A stretch of DNA of 64,000 bases from DATHZQ01 sp965216945 (GTDB lineage Bacteria; Actinomycetota; Acidimicrobiia; Spongiisociales; UBA5794), in the NCBI GenBank assembly GCA_965216945.1, contig CBDCGU010000003.1, positions 1,488,001 through 1,552,000 of the forward strand. Reading direction: 5' to 3'. Every line of letters begins with the position of its first letter. Positions within the stretch are counted from its first letter, which is position 1. Under the pieces are notes generated by a model. The model searched no databases. It saw only the letters and a list, made by a program, of their open reading frames with translations, and had not been told where the DNA came from. The position numbers were made by a program, and so were the translations under genes. Shown here piece after piece: positions 8,569 to 19,500 of this stretch.

Positions 8569-8943
8569 ATGGAGGCGCCCAAGAGTCCATGGCTCCCATG
8601 GATTCGGTTCCCGCTGTGGACCACCATCGGCTTCGGTGTGGCAGCCGGTCTCGCCGTGTGGTTCCAGCCGCACTACCTGCCGCTGTGCAACCGCATCAAC
8701 GCCGAGCCGGGAGTCGACTGTACGCCGGTGTCGATGCAGTCGATGGTCGGGATCTTCGTGATCGCCCTCGGCGTGATCACCCTGGTGATCGTGCCGATCG
8801 TCTCGGCGCTGTGGAACCTGATCCGACACGGCCACAGCTGGGAGACCCCCCGCGGCACGGAGACCACGCTGACCAACCTCCCGATCCTCGCCGGCTTCAT
8901 CTACCTCGCCACCGGCACCTTCGTCGCCATCGCCGGATATTGA
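8569..8943 (+). CDS. small membrane protein, unknown function
   Basis: A 124-residue protein with about three hydrophobic segments: LWTTIGFGVAAGLAVWF, MVGIFVIALGVITLVIVPIVSALW and ILAGFIYLATGTFVAIAGY. Two cysteines (PLCNR, DCTPV) lie in the loop after the first segment. No family recognised. It sits alone between the 48-bp palindrome and the hairpin mosaic. Confidence 0.6.
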   Translation: MEAPKSPWLPWIRFPLWTTIGFGVAAGLAVWFQPHYLPLCNRINAEPGVDCTPVSMQSMVGIFVIALGVITLVIVPIVSALWNLIRHGHSWETPRGTETTLTNLPILAGFIYLATGTFVAIAGY

Positions 8944-9530
8944 TTTCGACCCCCGAGCATTCGCTTGGGGTTTCGCCCGAAGCAGGCTTCGGGCGAGTTG
9001 TTTCGACCCCGAGCATCCGCTCGGGGTCGAGTTCATGTGTCGGCCCTTCGGGCCGGCGATTCCCTGCTTCGTTCGGCGGCGAAGCCACCGAACGAAGATT
9101 GAAGGGGGAGGCGCAGAGCTTCCCCCTTCAAACAACCCCCTCCCCGGCGACATCGCTCCGCTCGTCGCCCCAAGTCACTCGAACCGCGGGAGACTTCGGG
9201 CGGGTGCCGGGGTGCTCGAGGGGGTGGAGCTCCGCGGAACCCCCTCGACGTGGGGTGCAGCGACCCGTGCGGTGCACCCCACCAGCAACACAGCGCGGCG
9301 CAGCCGCACCACAAAAACTCGATCGAGGCCCGCCTCGATCGAAACACTCTTGCAGCGAGCGGAGCGAAGCCGCTCTGGAGGGGGAGCACGAGGGGGAAGC
9401 TCCGCGCCTCCCCCTCGTTCATCGTGATGGCGGCTCTGCCGTCATCACGATCGAGGACAGCGCGGCGGAGCCGCACGTCAGAAAGCTCGATCGAGGCCCG
9501 CCTCGATCGAAATGCCCTCGATCGAAATCC
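8944..9530. repeat. non-coding mosaic of short inverted repeats
   Basis: About 590 bp without a credible gene contains at least nine perfect hairpins: 8974-8995 (9 bp), 9003-9030 (11 bp), 9099-9131 (11 bp), 9216-9248 (10 bp), 9251-9281 (9 bp), 9319-9342 (10 bp), 9389-9417 (9 bp), 9421-9451 (9 bp) and 9487-9510 (10 bp). The 9319 and 9487 hairpins are two copies of the same sequence (TCGATCGAGG arms, CCCG loop). Loops often contain GCTCCGC-like or GAGCGAAGC-like words. Long frames across it on both strands are by-products of the symmetry. Confidence 0.75.
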
Positions 9531-10190
9531 TCAGGCTACGAAGGTCTCGCCGTCGGGTTGTTGGACCACAAAGGCGACCACGAGGCTGGACCGGCTTGGC
9601 CATTCGTGGAGCGAGTCGAGGGCGCGGCCGTTGGCCGTGGAACGGAACACGCTCCAATCGGTCTCGCCCTGCACGCGGATGAGGACATCCATGTTGGGCC
9701 GGGGGATGAGCGACCGACCTTCGAGGTCGAACGCTTCCATCTCCACTACTGCGAGATCCAGTTCGTCGCATCGGCGGATGAACTCGTCTGCCACGTCCTT
9801 CTGGAAGAATCCCTCACCGTCCTCGGTCCGGTGGACCGCACGGGGGTCGAACTCGCCCACCAACGTGACGGTGGACGGATGCTCGTCATCCCACCCATCC
9901 GCCCCGCCCGCATCGTCGGTGACGACACTTCCACCAAAGGTGGCCCGGAGGTCGGCGAACTCCTCATCATCCGCCGCCGGGGACACGATGCGCTCAGCCA
10001 TGTCGAGCACTCGCATCAGCTCACGGACCTCGAGGTCCTTCACATCGCCATCGTCGTCCGGGTAGATCTGGACGATCGTTGCGTCCTCGTCCCAAAACAC
10101 CATGCCGACGAACTCATCGTCGCGCCACAGCTCGACGATGGGTCCGTCGAACCCGTCACGCTCACTCTCGACGATCCGCAGCGGCAACAC
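9531..10190 (-). CDS. conserved-looking hypothetical protein, acidic
   Basis: A 219-residue acidic cytoplasmic protein. The N-terminus (RIVESERDGFDGPIVELWRDDEFVGMVFWDEDATIVQIYPDD) (key part: VELWRDDEFVGMVFWD) looks like a beta-hairpin domain; the middle is Asp/Glu-rich. The C-terminal part has PRPNMDVLIRVQGETDW. There is no signal peptide or membrane segment, and I recognise no family. GTG start at 10190. Confidence 0.55.
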   Translation of the reverse strand: MLPLRIVESERDGFDGPIVELWRDDEFVGMVFWDEDATIVQIYPDDDGDVKDLEVRELMRVLDMAERIVSPAADDEEFADLRATFGGSVVTDDAGGADGWDDEHPSTVTLVGEFDPRAVHRTEDGEGFFQKDVADEFIRRCDELDLAVVEMEAFDLEGRSLIPRPNMDVLIRVQGETDWSVFRSTANGRALDSLHEWPSRSSLVVAFVVQQPDGETFVA

Positions 10191-10345
10191 GTGGGCGAGT
10201 GTAGAAGGGATGCCAGGCGCAGGCCTCAGACTCGGGACCGGAGGCGTGCCGACGGCTGCGGGAGGCGGGCCGCAGAGTGACGAGCCACCGATTGGCGGTG
10301 GCTCGCAGCTCGATCCACGACCGCAGGTTGCCGGCCGAAGACGTC

Positions 10346-10630
10346 TCAGCTCTCGATGCGGACGCCGCGCCAGAATGCAACATGGTCGCGGATGTCGGCG
10401 GCGGCGGGCTTCGGGTCTTTGTATGTCCAGGCGGCGCCGGGATTACGTGCATCTCCAACGACGAGATCGAAGTAGTTGGCGACGCCCTTCCACGGGCACA
10501 CGGTGCGCGCCTCGCTCGTCTCGAAGTACTCGGTAGCGACGGAATCACGCGGGAAGTAGTGATTGCCCTCGACGATCACGGTTTGGTCGCTCTCCGCAAC
10601 GACAACGCCATTCCAGGTTGCCTTGGCCAT
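10346..10630 (-). CDS. DUF427 domain protein
   Basis: The 94-residue product matches the DUF427 pattern: MAKATWNGVVVAESD, NHYFPRDSVATEYFETSEARTVCPWKGVANYFDLVVGD (key words: YFP, CPWKG, YFDL), ending GVRIES. DUF427 proteins are small single-domain proteins with a beta-tent-like fold and no assigned activity. AGGAG lies 8 nt before ATG 10630, which decides against a longer frame beginning at 10714. Confidence 0.85.
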   Translation of the reverse strand: MAKATWNGVVVAESDQTVIVEGNHYFPRDSVATEYFETSEARTVCPWKGVANYFDLVVGDARNPGAAWTYKDPKPAAADIRDHVAFWRGVRIES

Positions 10631-10749
10631 GCTCCATCTCCTGCGCTCGGCTTCCGGCCTCCTCAACTCAGCATGTGGCCGTCCCATTCCACATGCAGCG
10701 GGGCCCCGCATCATGGTACGGGGCCTAGCGACGTCGGATGACGGTCGCG

Positions 10750-11139
10750 CTACGAGCGGCCGCTCAGCGAATCCCGAATCTCGCGCAACAGCACGATGTC
10801 CTCGGGCTCGGCCGCCGGCTCTTCCTCACCAGCCTCCACGCGCGCCTTGTAGGCGTTGTACGGCTTCACGATGAAGAAGTACACGGCGAAGGCGATCGAC
10901 AGGAACGTGATGAACGCCGTGATGAACGTGCCGTAGGTGATCACCGACCCGTTGACAGTCCAGGTCAGGTCGTCGAAGGACGGTTCGCCGAAGATGATGC
11001 CGACGATCGGCATGACGATGTCCTCGACCAGCGAGGTCACCAGCGCAGCGACGGCGAGCGCCATCACCAGACCAACCGCTACCTCGACAAGGCTGCCGCT
11101 GAGAGCGAACTCCTTGAATTCCTTCCAGAGCTTGGACAT
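10750..11139 (-). CDS. mscL: large-conductance mechanosensitive channel MscL
   Basis: A 129-residue membrane protein of the MscL family, which forms a pentameric emergency release channel under hypo-osmotic stress. TM1 contains the gating segment VEVAVGLVMALAVAALVTSLVEDIVMPIVG; TM2 is YGTFITAFITFLSIAFAVYFFIV. The C-terminal helix has LLREIRDSL, as in the family. GGAGG lies 8 nt upstream of ATG 11139. It is a single-gene unit. Confidence 0.95.
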   Translation of the reverse strand: MSKLWKEFKEFALSGSLVEVAVGLVMALAVAALVTSLVEDIVMPIVGIIFGEPSFDDLTWTVNGSVITYGTFITAFITFLSIAFAVYFFIVKPYNAYKARVEAGEEEPAAEPEDIVLLREIRDSLSGRS

Positions 11140-11225
11140 GAATGATCCTCCCGGGATGTGTCGACGGAGAATCTACCCAGAGTTTCCCAGCACCTCGCCT
11201 TCAGGTCCCGATTCCTCCCAGGTGT

Positions 11226-11654
11226 TCAGGAGCCGATGCGCCTCACGACGGCAAACTCGAGCTCGACCCACCAGCCTTCGGGCACAGGGACTGGAGCCGG
11301 AGGAATCGCGGCGACTCCCGTGACCATCACCGGTCGCAGAGTCACCACCTCGAGTGGCATGCCCGAGGCAGAGCCTTGCACACCGCCCTCTTCGAGCCGG
11401 TCGACGGCGAACGAGCTCCACACGAGCCTCTCCGCCTCGCTCGCGTACAACAGCTCGGCCAGCCAGTTGAAGAGCAGCTCTGCGAACATGTCGCCGGGCG
11501 CCACGATTGGCCGCGAGTAGGTGGGTGACAGCGACTCGATCCGGTAGGCCTGATCGAACATCGCAAACGCGGCGTTCTCGAACAGCTCCTCGTGTGTCGA
11601 GCCGAACGCCAGCACCCGCGGCGGCTGGGCGGTCACCTGCCGGTAGCGACTCAC
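11226..11654 (-). CDS. archease-like protein
   Basis: The 142-residue product resembles archease (PF01951), an activator of RtcB-type RNA ligase. The family hallmark GxTxEELFENAAxAMFD is seen as GSTHEELFENAAFAMFDQ, and the centre has ELLFNWLAELLYASEAERLVWSSFAVD. The GTG start at 11654 overlaps the stop of the EamA transporter gene by 4 bp (GTGA), indicating translational coupling. No rtcB is in the window, so the partner is not seen. The weak N-terminus (RQVTAQPPRVLAFGST) departs from typical archease. Confidence 0.65.
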   Translation of the reverse strand: MSRYRQVTAQPPRVLAFGSTHEELFENAAFAMFDQAYRIESLSPTYSRPIVAPGDMFAELLFNWLAELLYASEAERLVWSSFAVDRLEEGGVQGSASGMPLEVVTLRPVMVTGVAAIPPAPVPVPEGWWVELEFAVVRRIGS

Positions 11655-12484
11655 GCCGGCAGCCCGATCAGCACAACGGCGAGGACGGCGGCTCCGACAC
11701 CTCCGAGCTGGAGTCCCGACATCCGCTCGTGGAGGACCACCCGGGCGAGAAGCGCCGTGACCACCGGATAGAGGGCGGACAGGACGACGGCAATCGCCAG
11801 CAACCCCCGCTGAGCAGCCGACAGGAACAGTGCGTTGGCCACCATGTCGAGCGACCCCGACACGGCGGCGAGACGCCATGCGGCTCCCAGTGGCTCCGGC
11901 TCGGCGCGCCACCAGGCGATGAGGAGGATCACGGGCACCGACACCCCCCGGGCCCCGACCAACGGCCACAGGCCGGAGTCGAGACTCGTCCCGCCCAGGG
12001 CAATGAAGAAGAGCGCGAAGCCGAGCCCGGCCCCGAGAGCAAGGCCGAACACACGACGGCTGAGCCGGCCGCCCGGTCCTCGAGCCGCCGTGACGGCGAC
12101 CATCGACACGAGACCGAGCGCCATCCCGGTGTACGCCAACCCGCCGGGGCGCTCCCCCACGGCCAAACCCCACAGCAATGGGAGTAACGCCGATACCACA
12201 GATGTGGTGGGCGCCACGATGCCCATGGGGCCCTCGCTCAGCGCGATGAACAACAAGAGGAGCCCGACCAGGCCGAACAGGCCACCTGCCGCTCCCCACA
12301 AGACGTCTGCAGCCGTCACGTTCGCGGCCGGCACCAGCCACACCATCGGTACGAGGACGATGGCGCTCGCCACCTGCGCCAACGCCGTGACCTTCATCGG
12401 TGGTGCCTGCCGGCTGGCCACGCCCCCACAGAAGTCGCCGGCGCCGAACGCCAGCGCAGATCCGAGAGCGAGCAGCGCCGTCAC
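11651..12484 (-). CDS. EamA/DMT-superfamily transporter
   Basis: The 277-residue integral membrane protein has about ten hydrophobic segments arranged as two EamA repeats, typical of drug/metabolite transporters. Examples are LLALGSALAFGAGDFCGG at the start and AVVLSALYPVVTALLARVVLHERM near the end, the latter being the conserved EamA ending. The substrate cannot be read from sequence. It starts at GTG 12484 and overlaps the archease-like gene by 4 bp. Confidence 0.8.
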   Translation of the reverse strand: MTALLALGSALAFGAGDFCGGVASRQAPPMKVTALAQVASAIVLVPMVWLVPAANVTAADVLWGAAGGLFGLVGLLLLFIALSEGPMGIVAPTTSVVSALLPLLWGLAVGERPGGLAYTGMALGLVSMVAVTAARGPGGRLSRRVFGLALGAGLGFALFFIALGGTSLDSGLWPLVGARGVSVPVILLIAWWRAEPEPLGAAWRLAAVSGSLDMVANALFLSAAQRGLLAIAVVLSALYPVVTALLARVVLHERMSGLQLGGVGAAVLAVVLIGLPA

Positions 12485-12588
12485 CGGCCGCCACCGCGAT
12501 GCAGAGTGTCGGGGTACATGCGGCCGTCATCTTCGCGCCCCGTCCGACGCCGTGACGGCGCGGCGACCGCGGAGGTAGGGTGCCCGGC

Positions 12589-13329
12589 ATGGCAACGTCG
12601 ACCGTGCAGCTCTTCGTCACCTGCCTCGTCAACGGCTTCTTCCCGGACGTCGGGGTCGCCACGGTGACCGTGCTGGAACGGACCGGAGCCTCCGTCGAGT
12701 TCCCTGAGGATCAAACGTGCTGCGGGCAACCCGCTTTCAACGCCGGTTTCCACGACCTGGCACGCAAGATGCTGCGCCAGACCATCGACGTGCTGGACGC
12801 CACCGAGGGACCCATCGTCCTACCGTCGGGCTCGTGCGCCGCAATGCTGGTGCACCACGGCCCCGATCTGCTGCACGACGACGAGGAGTATCGCGACAAG
12901 GCGGAGCGGATCGCCGGTCGTACCCACGAGCTCAGCTCGTACCTCGTCGACGAGTGCGGCTTGGACGGGATCGGGGGCGGCTGCGCGGGGTCGGTGGCGT
13001 ATCACGCCTCATGCCACGGTTTGCGCAACCTCCGTCTCGACCATCAGCCACAGCAGTTGCTCGACGCCGCCGCCGCTGTGCACCGCATCGAGCTGGAGGG
13101 CAGCGACGAGTGCTGCGGCTTCGGTGGCCTGTTCTCGATCGAGATGCCGGAGGTCTCGGCAGCGATTCTCGACACCAAGCTCGACAACATCGAGGCGAGC
13201 GGCGCCGACATCGTGGTCGGCGGTGACGTCAGCTGCCTGATGCACATCGGCGGCGGGTTGCACAGGCGGGGCAGTTCCGTCCGCACCCAACACATCGCAG
13301 AGGTTCTCGCCGGAGACGATCCGGTGTGA
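12589..13329 (+). CDS. lutA: LutA-like (Fe-S)-binding lactate oxidation protein
   Basis: The 246-residue protein has two CCG domains, marked by DQTCCGQPAFNAG and DECCGFGGLFS, with paired upstream cysteines (FVTCLVN and SCHGLRN). These domains ligate Fe-S clusters in the LutABC system that oxidises L-lactate to pyruvate. It is the first gene of lutABC and overlaps lutB by 4 bp. ATG 12589 lies 13 nt from GGAGG, while GTG 12580 lies 4 nt from it; either start is possible. Confidence 0.9.
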   Translation: MATSTVQLFVTCLVNGFFPDVGVATVTVLERTGASVEFPEDQTCCGQPAFNAGFHDLARKMLRQTIDVLDATEGPIVLPSGSCAAMLVHHGPDLLHDDEEYRDKAERIAGRTHELSSYLVDECGLDGIGGGCAGSVAYHASCHGLRNLRLDHQPQQLLDAAAAVHRIELEGSDECCGFGGLFSIEMPEVSAAILDTKLDNIEASGADIVVGGDVSCLMHIGGGLHRRGSSVRTQHIAEVLAGDDPV

Positions 13330-14726
13330 TCGAGCAACCGGTGCGTTTCGTGGACCGGGCTTCGCCCAAGCTCGGCTCCGATGCCGTCGCTGCCGTCGAA
13401 GCCGGGGCGCGCCGGCTCGCCGGCATGCGGCGCACGGCATTCGCCGAGTTCCCCGAGGGTGAGGCGATGCGGGATCGGGCACGCACGATCCGGCTGGAGA
13501 CGCTGGCAAAGCTGGACGAGCACCTTGCCACCTTCGCCGATGCAGTCGAGGCCGTCGGTGGGCAGGTGCACTGGGCCACGGACGGCGAGGAAGCCAATCA
13601 GATCGTCACCAAGATCGCCGACGACGCGGGCGTCGAGCGGGTCGTGAAGTCGAAGTCGATGGTGACCGAGGAGATCGACCTCAACCGGGCGCTGGAGGCC
13701 CACGGCATCGAGATCGTCGAGACCGATCTCGGCGAGTTCATCGTGCAACTGGCCGCCGACCGCCCATCCCACATCATCGCCCCGGTGCTGCACAAGACCA
13801 GGTTCGAGATCGGGCGTCTGTTCGCAGAGAAGCTCGGAGCCCCGTACACCGACGATCCCATCGAGCTCAACGCCATCGCCCGCCGCCACTTGCGGGAGAT
13901 CTTCCTCAGCGCCGACATGGGCATCAGTGGGGTCAACTTCGCCGTCGCCGAGACCGGATCGGTGTGCCTCGTCACCAACGAAGGCAATGGCCGCCTCACC
14001 ACGACGGCACCGCGGGTCCACGTCGCCGTCATGGGAATGGAGCGGATCGTCCCCACTTTCGCCGACCTCGCCATCCTCCTCGAGGTGCTGGCACGCAGCG
14101 GCACCGGGCAGAGGCTCAGCGTCTACACGAACATCGCAACGGGCCCGCGCTGGATGTGGGATCCGGACGGCCCGGACGAATTCCACGTTGTCGTACTGGA
14201 CAACGGGAGGCGCAACGTCTTGTCGGGGCGTAATGCGGAGATCCTGGCATGCATCCGCTGTGGTGCGTGCCTCAACGTTTGCCCGGTGTATCGCGAGACC
14301 GGCGGCCACCCCTACGGCGACGTCTACTCCGGACCCATCGGCGCCGTGCTGACGCCGGCCCTCCGCGGTCTCCACGACTGGCACGACCTCCCGTATGCGT
14401 CGAGCCTGTGTGGAGCCTGCAAGGACGCCTGCCCCGTGCGGATCGACATCCCGGAGCTGCTCCTGGGTCTGCGCGCCGAAGCGATCGAGAGCGGGTACGG
14501 CGACCGATCGCTCAAGACCGGTCTCGCCGCCTACGCCGCAGCCGCGGCACGTCCCGCAGCGTTCCGAGCACTGCTCAGGTCGGGTGGACTGGCTGGCTCC
14601 ATCGGCCGGGACGGCTGGATCGAGCGGCTACCGGGCAAGGGGGCGGCATGGACCAACTCCCGCGACCTACCTCGTCCGGCACGTGAACCGTTCTACCTGT
14701 GGTGGAGAACGAACCGTGGATCGTGA
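13326..14726 (+). CDS. lutB: LutB-like iron-sulfur lactate oxidation protein
   Basis: The 466-residue product has an N-terminal DUF162/LUD domain (residues ~60-290, with ISGVNFAVAETGSVCLVTNEGNGR) and a C-terminal 2x[4Fe-4S] ferredoxin-like part with CIRCGACLNVCPVY and CGACKDACPVRI. It is the central subunit of LutABC, passing lactate electrons onward. GTG start at 13326 overlaps lutA; its end overlaps lutC. Confidence 0.93.
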   Translation: MIEQPVRFVDRASPKLGSDAVAAVEAGARRLAGMRRTAFAEFPEGEAMRDRARTIRLETLAKLDEHLATFADAVEAVGGQVHWATDGEEANQIVTKIADDAGVERVVKSKSMVTEEIDLNRALEAHGIEIVETDLGEFIVQLAADRPSHIIAPVLHKTRFEIGRLFAEKLGAPYTDDPIELNAIARRHLREIFLSADMGISGVNFAVAETGSVCLVTNEGNGRLTTTAPRVHVAVMGMERIVPTFADLAILLEVLARSGTGQRLSVYTNIATGPRWMWDPDGPDEFHVVVLDNGRRNVLSGRNAEILACIRCGACLNVCPVYRETGGHPYGDVYSGPIGAVLTPALRGLHDWHDLPYASSLCGACKDACPVRIDIPELLLGLRAEAIESGYGDRSLKTGLAAYAAAAARPAAFRALLRSGGLAGSIGRDGWIERLPGKGAAWTNSRDLPRPAREPFYLWWRTNRGS

Positions 14727-15387
14727 TCTCTTCCTGACAGCCGTTCGCTACGCGGTGGCGGACGCGGCGCTGCCCGTCGCCCCGGCTGCTTCCGTGCCGG
14801 CCGTGGCCGGGCGAGAGGACCCCGTCGCCGCATTCGCTCACAACCTCGAGGCCGTCGACGGGAAGGTCCACCGGCCGGAAAACGTCGATGAGGTCGTCTC
14901 GACCGTGCTGTCCATCCTTGCGGGTGCCGGGGCACGGTCGTTCCTCTCGTGGGATCCTGCATACCTGCCCGTTCCCGGCATCGTCGACGCCGCTCAGTCG
15001 GCAGGGCTGCGTCGCATCGACGGTGTGGTACCCGACGACCCCGACGCTCGCCATGCCCACCAGCGCACCTACTTCGACGTGGACGCCGGCATCACCGGCG
15101 CCATCGCGGCGTTTGCCGTCTCGGGGACCATCGTCTTGCCGGCAGGCGAGGGAATGCCCCGCATGGCGTCGCTGATCCCCGATCTTCACGTAGCACTCCT
15201 TCCCCACGACGCCATGCACACGACCGTGTCGGAGTGGGCGGCCGATCATCCCGATGCGCTCACCCACACCAGCAACTTGGTGTTCATCACCGGGCCCAGC
15301 CGCACCGGCGACATCGAGATGCGCCTCAACCTGGGCGTGCACGGGCCCCGCACGATCCACGTGGTCCTCGTCCCGGACACCGGATGA
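14716..15387 (+). CDS. lutC: LutC-like lactate utilization protein
   Basis: The 223-residue protein consists of one LUD domain, as in LutC. Visible marks are AGARSFLSWDPAYLPVPG, VDAGITGAIAAFAVSGTIVLPAG and LVFITGPSRTGDIEM(R)LNLGVHGP, the typical LutC ending. GTG 14716 overlaps the end of lutB by 11 nt; GGAG lies about 10 nt upstream. Longer upstream frames run inside lutB and are not supported. Confidence 0.9.
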   Translation: MDRDLFLTAVRYAVADAALPVAPAASVPAVAGREDPVAAFAHNLEAVDGKVHRPENVDEVVSTVLSILAGAGARSFLSWDPAYLPVPGIVDAAQSAGLRRIDGVVPDDPDARHAHQRTYFDVDAGITGAIAAFAVSGTIVLPAGEGMPRMASLIPDLHVALLPHDAMHTTVSEWAADHPDALTHTSNLVFITGPSRTGDIEMRLNLGVHGPRTIHVVLVPDTG

Positions 15388-15431
15388 TGGAGGGCATCAG
15401 GACACCGGATCACCCCTATTGCCGCACCCGC

Positions 15432-15890
15432 TCAGTACAGCCACGGAATCAAGGCTGCCCGCACCCGGGCCCGATAGGCGGCATAGTCGGGGTAGGCAGC
15501 CACCAACCGCGCCTCCTCGCTGCGCACCTTCAGGGAGAAGAATCCGAGTATCCCAACCGCCGTCAACAACGCCGGGAGCGACCCTCTCGCCAGCGAAAGA
15601 CCGAGCGCACCGATGCAGAGGCCGCCATAGATCGGGTGGCGAACGACGTGATAGACGCCGCGCTCGATCAGCTTGGCCTCTGCCAGCGGCTCCGGGTAGG
15701 GCGTGAGGCTCGGGCCCAACGTCATCACACCGGCGATCGCCAGGGCGGCCCCGCTCGCCGCCGCGATCCATCCGGCAAAGACCACGACCTCGGGGACGGA
15801 TCGCCGGTTCGACAGCGCCACGACAAAGAGAACGAACAGCACGACTTGGGCGGCAACCCACCACCCACCGCGCCGCCCGAAGTCAGCCAT
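15432..15890 (-). CDS. isoprenylcysteine carboxyl methyltransferase-family membrane protein
   Basis: The 152-residue membrane protein has three or four hydrophobic segments and the PEMT/ICMT family hallmark HVVRHPIYGGLCIGALGLSLA followed by SEEARLVAAYPDYAAYRARV near the C-terminus, where S-adenosylmethionine binds. The methyl acceptor in bacteria is generally unknown for this family. It is convergent with lutC (44 nt apart). Confidence 0.8.
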   Translation of the reverse strand: MADFGRRGGWWVAAQVVLFVLFVVALSNRRSVPEVVVFAGWIAAASGAALAIAGVMTLGPSLTPYPEPLAEAKLIERGVYHVVRHPIYGGLCIGALGLSLARGSLPALLTAVGILGFFSLKVRSEEARLVAAYPDYAAYRARVRAALIPWLY

Positions 15891-16002
15891 GGGATCGCGT
15901 CTGGCGCCGGGACATCAGCGCAGCTTACGGCCCGAGCCAGGTCGCAAGCGCCAGGGCCACGGTGGGACTTCCGTCTCGCTGCAAGGATGAGGAGAAACCA
16001 AA

Positions 16003-16023
16003 CTTGATAGTTGGTGACTCATA
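16003..16023 (+). promoter_or_regulatory. HAIR-like HspR operator upstream of clpB
   Basis: CTTGATA-N7-ACTCATA matches the HAIR consensus CTTGAGT-N7-ACTCAAG at 5 of 7 positions in each half with the exact 7-nt spacer. It lies 69-89 nt before the clpB start. No convincing -10 box could be fixed. Confidence 0.65.
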
Positions 16024-16091
16024 TTTCCTGGCATAAGTGTGGTAGGCTTGCCGTTGTACGGGAACAGAACACTTTCACCACAGCGAGAGCC

Positions 16092-18707
<2,616 letters not shown>

Positions 18708-18712
18708 AGAAT

Positions 18713-18757
18713 CGCCGCTCGGCGCCCTAAACCCCCCGTCGTAGGCGCCAAACGGCG
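18713..18757 (+). terminator. hairpin after clpB
   Basis: Arms 18713-18726 and 18744-18757 pair as CGCCG/CGGCG and GGCGCC/GGCGCC with an internal CTC/AAA bulge and a 17-nt loop. It begins 6 nt after the clpB stop. Confidence 0.45.
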
Positions 18758-19191
18758 ACGCTCTAGGTCTGCGTCCCCCGCACAAATTCCCCAGTCGCAA
18801 GGTATGCGATCACGCGAGATCCGCCTATGAGTCGATCGACTCATACGCGTGCTCCTGTGGATAAACCGATTGACCCGGCAACCGGCCGCTTCTATCTTCG
18901 ACGCCCTTCGGGTGGCTCATCTTGGGTGGTAGGGACCAGGAAGGGCCGAGCTGCCTGAGGGGGTTGACCAGGTGGTAGGTGGTCGACCCGTGGGGTGGTG
19001 GACTCGGCGCGAGTCGCTTCTACGGCGACCGTACGCGGGCGGCGTTGTGTCACACAACGGGTGCCTGCCGAATCCGCCGGCGACCGGTGCCGCACCACGT
19101 GTCGGCCCGGTCCCGGCGGATCGAGCCGGAGGTCCCTTCACCGAACATGCGCTCCACGCCACAATGGGCCACTCGTCAGAGGAGGAGCCCT
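18758..19191. other. 434-bp intergenic region with palindromes
   Basis: No credible gene was found. It holds a 20-bp perfect palindrome at 18826-18845 (ATGAGTCGAT and its complement, flanked by T/A), a perfect 9-mer DnaA-box match TGTGGATAA at 18856-18864, and a 17-bp odd palindrome at 19043-19059 (CGTTGTGT-C-ACACAACG). The last 15 nt are the ribosome-binding site of the DUF1876 gene. The palindromes may be operators; no adjacent regulator gene identifies a ligand. Confidence 0.5.
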
Positions 19192-19434
19192 GTGGAGAAG
19201 GACATCCAGATCGATCTACATCTCGACGAGGACGACACCACAACGGTGGCGACCGCCGCGCTCGATCTGCGTGGCGATCACTTCGAGGCGCGTGGCAGCG
19301 CTCGCCGCAACCCGGCGGACGCACCGATGCCGATCATCGGCGAAGAGCTCGCCATCGCCCGCGCCCTCCAGGCGCTGACCGTCGAAGTGCTGGACGCCGC
19401 CCACTCCAAGATCGACGAATACCTGAACCCCTGA
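19192..19434 (+). CDS. DUF1876 domain protein
   Basis: The 80-residue product fits DUF1876, a small actinobacterial family with a dsRBD-like fold. The pattern is IQIDLHLDEDDTTTVATAAL, then HFEARGSARRNPADAPMP, then IGEELAIARALQALTVEVLDAA. GTG 19192 is set by GGAGGAG at 19181-19187. No function is established for the family. A 434-bp region with palindromes precedes it. Confidence 0.8.
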   Translation: MEKDIQIDLHLDEDDTTTVATAALDLRGDHFEARGSARRNPADAPMPIIGEELAIARALQALTVEVLDAAHSKIDEYLNP

Positions 19435-19500
19435 GACGTGCCGGCACCGGCGCAGCGGACGGACCTTCGTGGGCATCCCCGCTGTGCGCCGAAGCATCGC

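Noticed and set aside
8944..9530. CRISPR array
   Set aside because: Repeats are inverted, differ from one another and lack regular spacers; no cas genes.
8589..10280. 563-codon plus frame across the hairpin mosaic
   Set aside because: Low-complexity Arg/Pro/Gly content; overlaps well-supported genes on both sides.
18826..18864. Possible replication origin
   Set aside because: Only one DnaA-box match and no dnaA, dnaN or AT-rich unwinding region nearby.
18880..19140. Structured non-coding RNA such as RNase P RNA or tmRNA
   Set aside because: G-rich sequence with short palindromes, but none of the conserved segments of those RNAs could be found.
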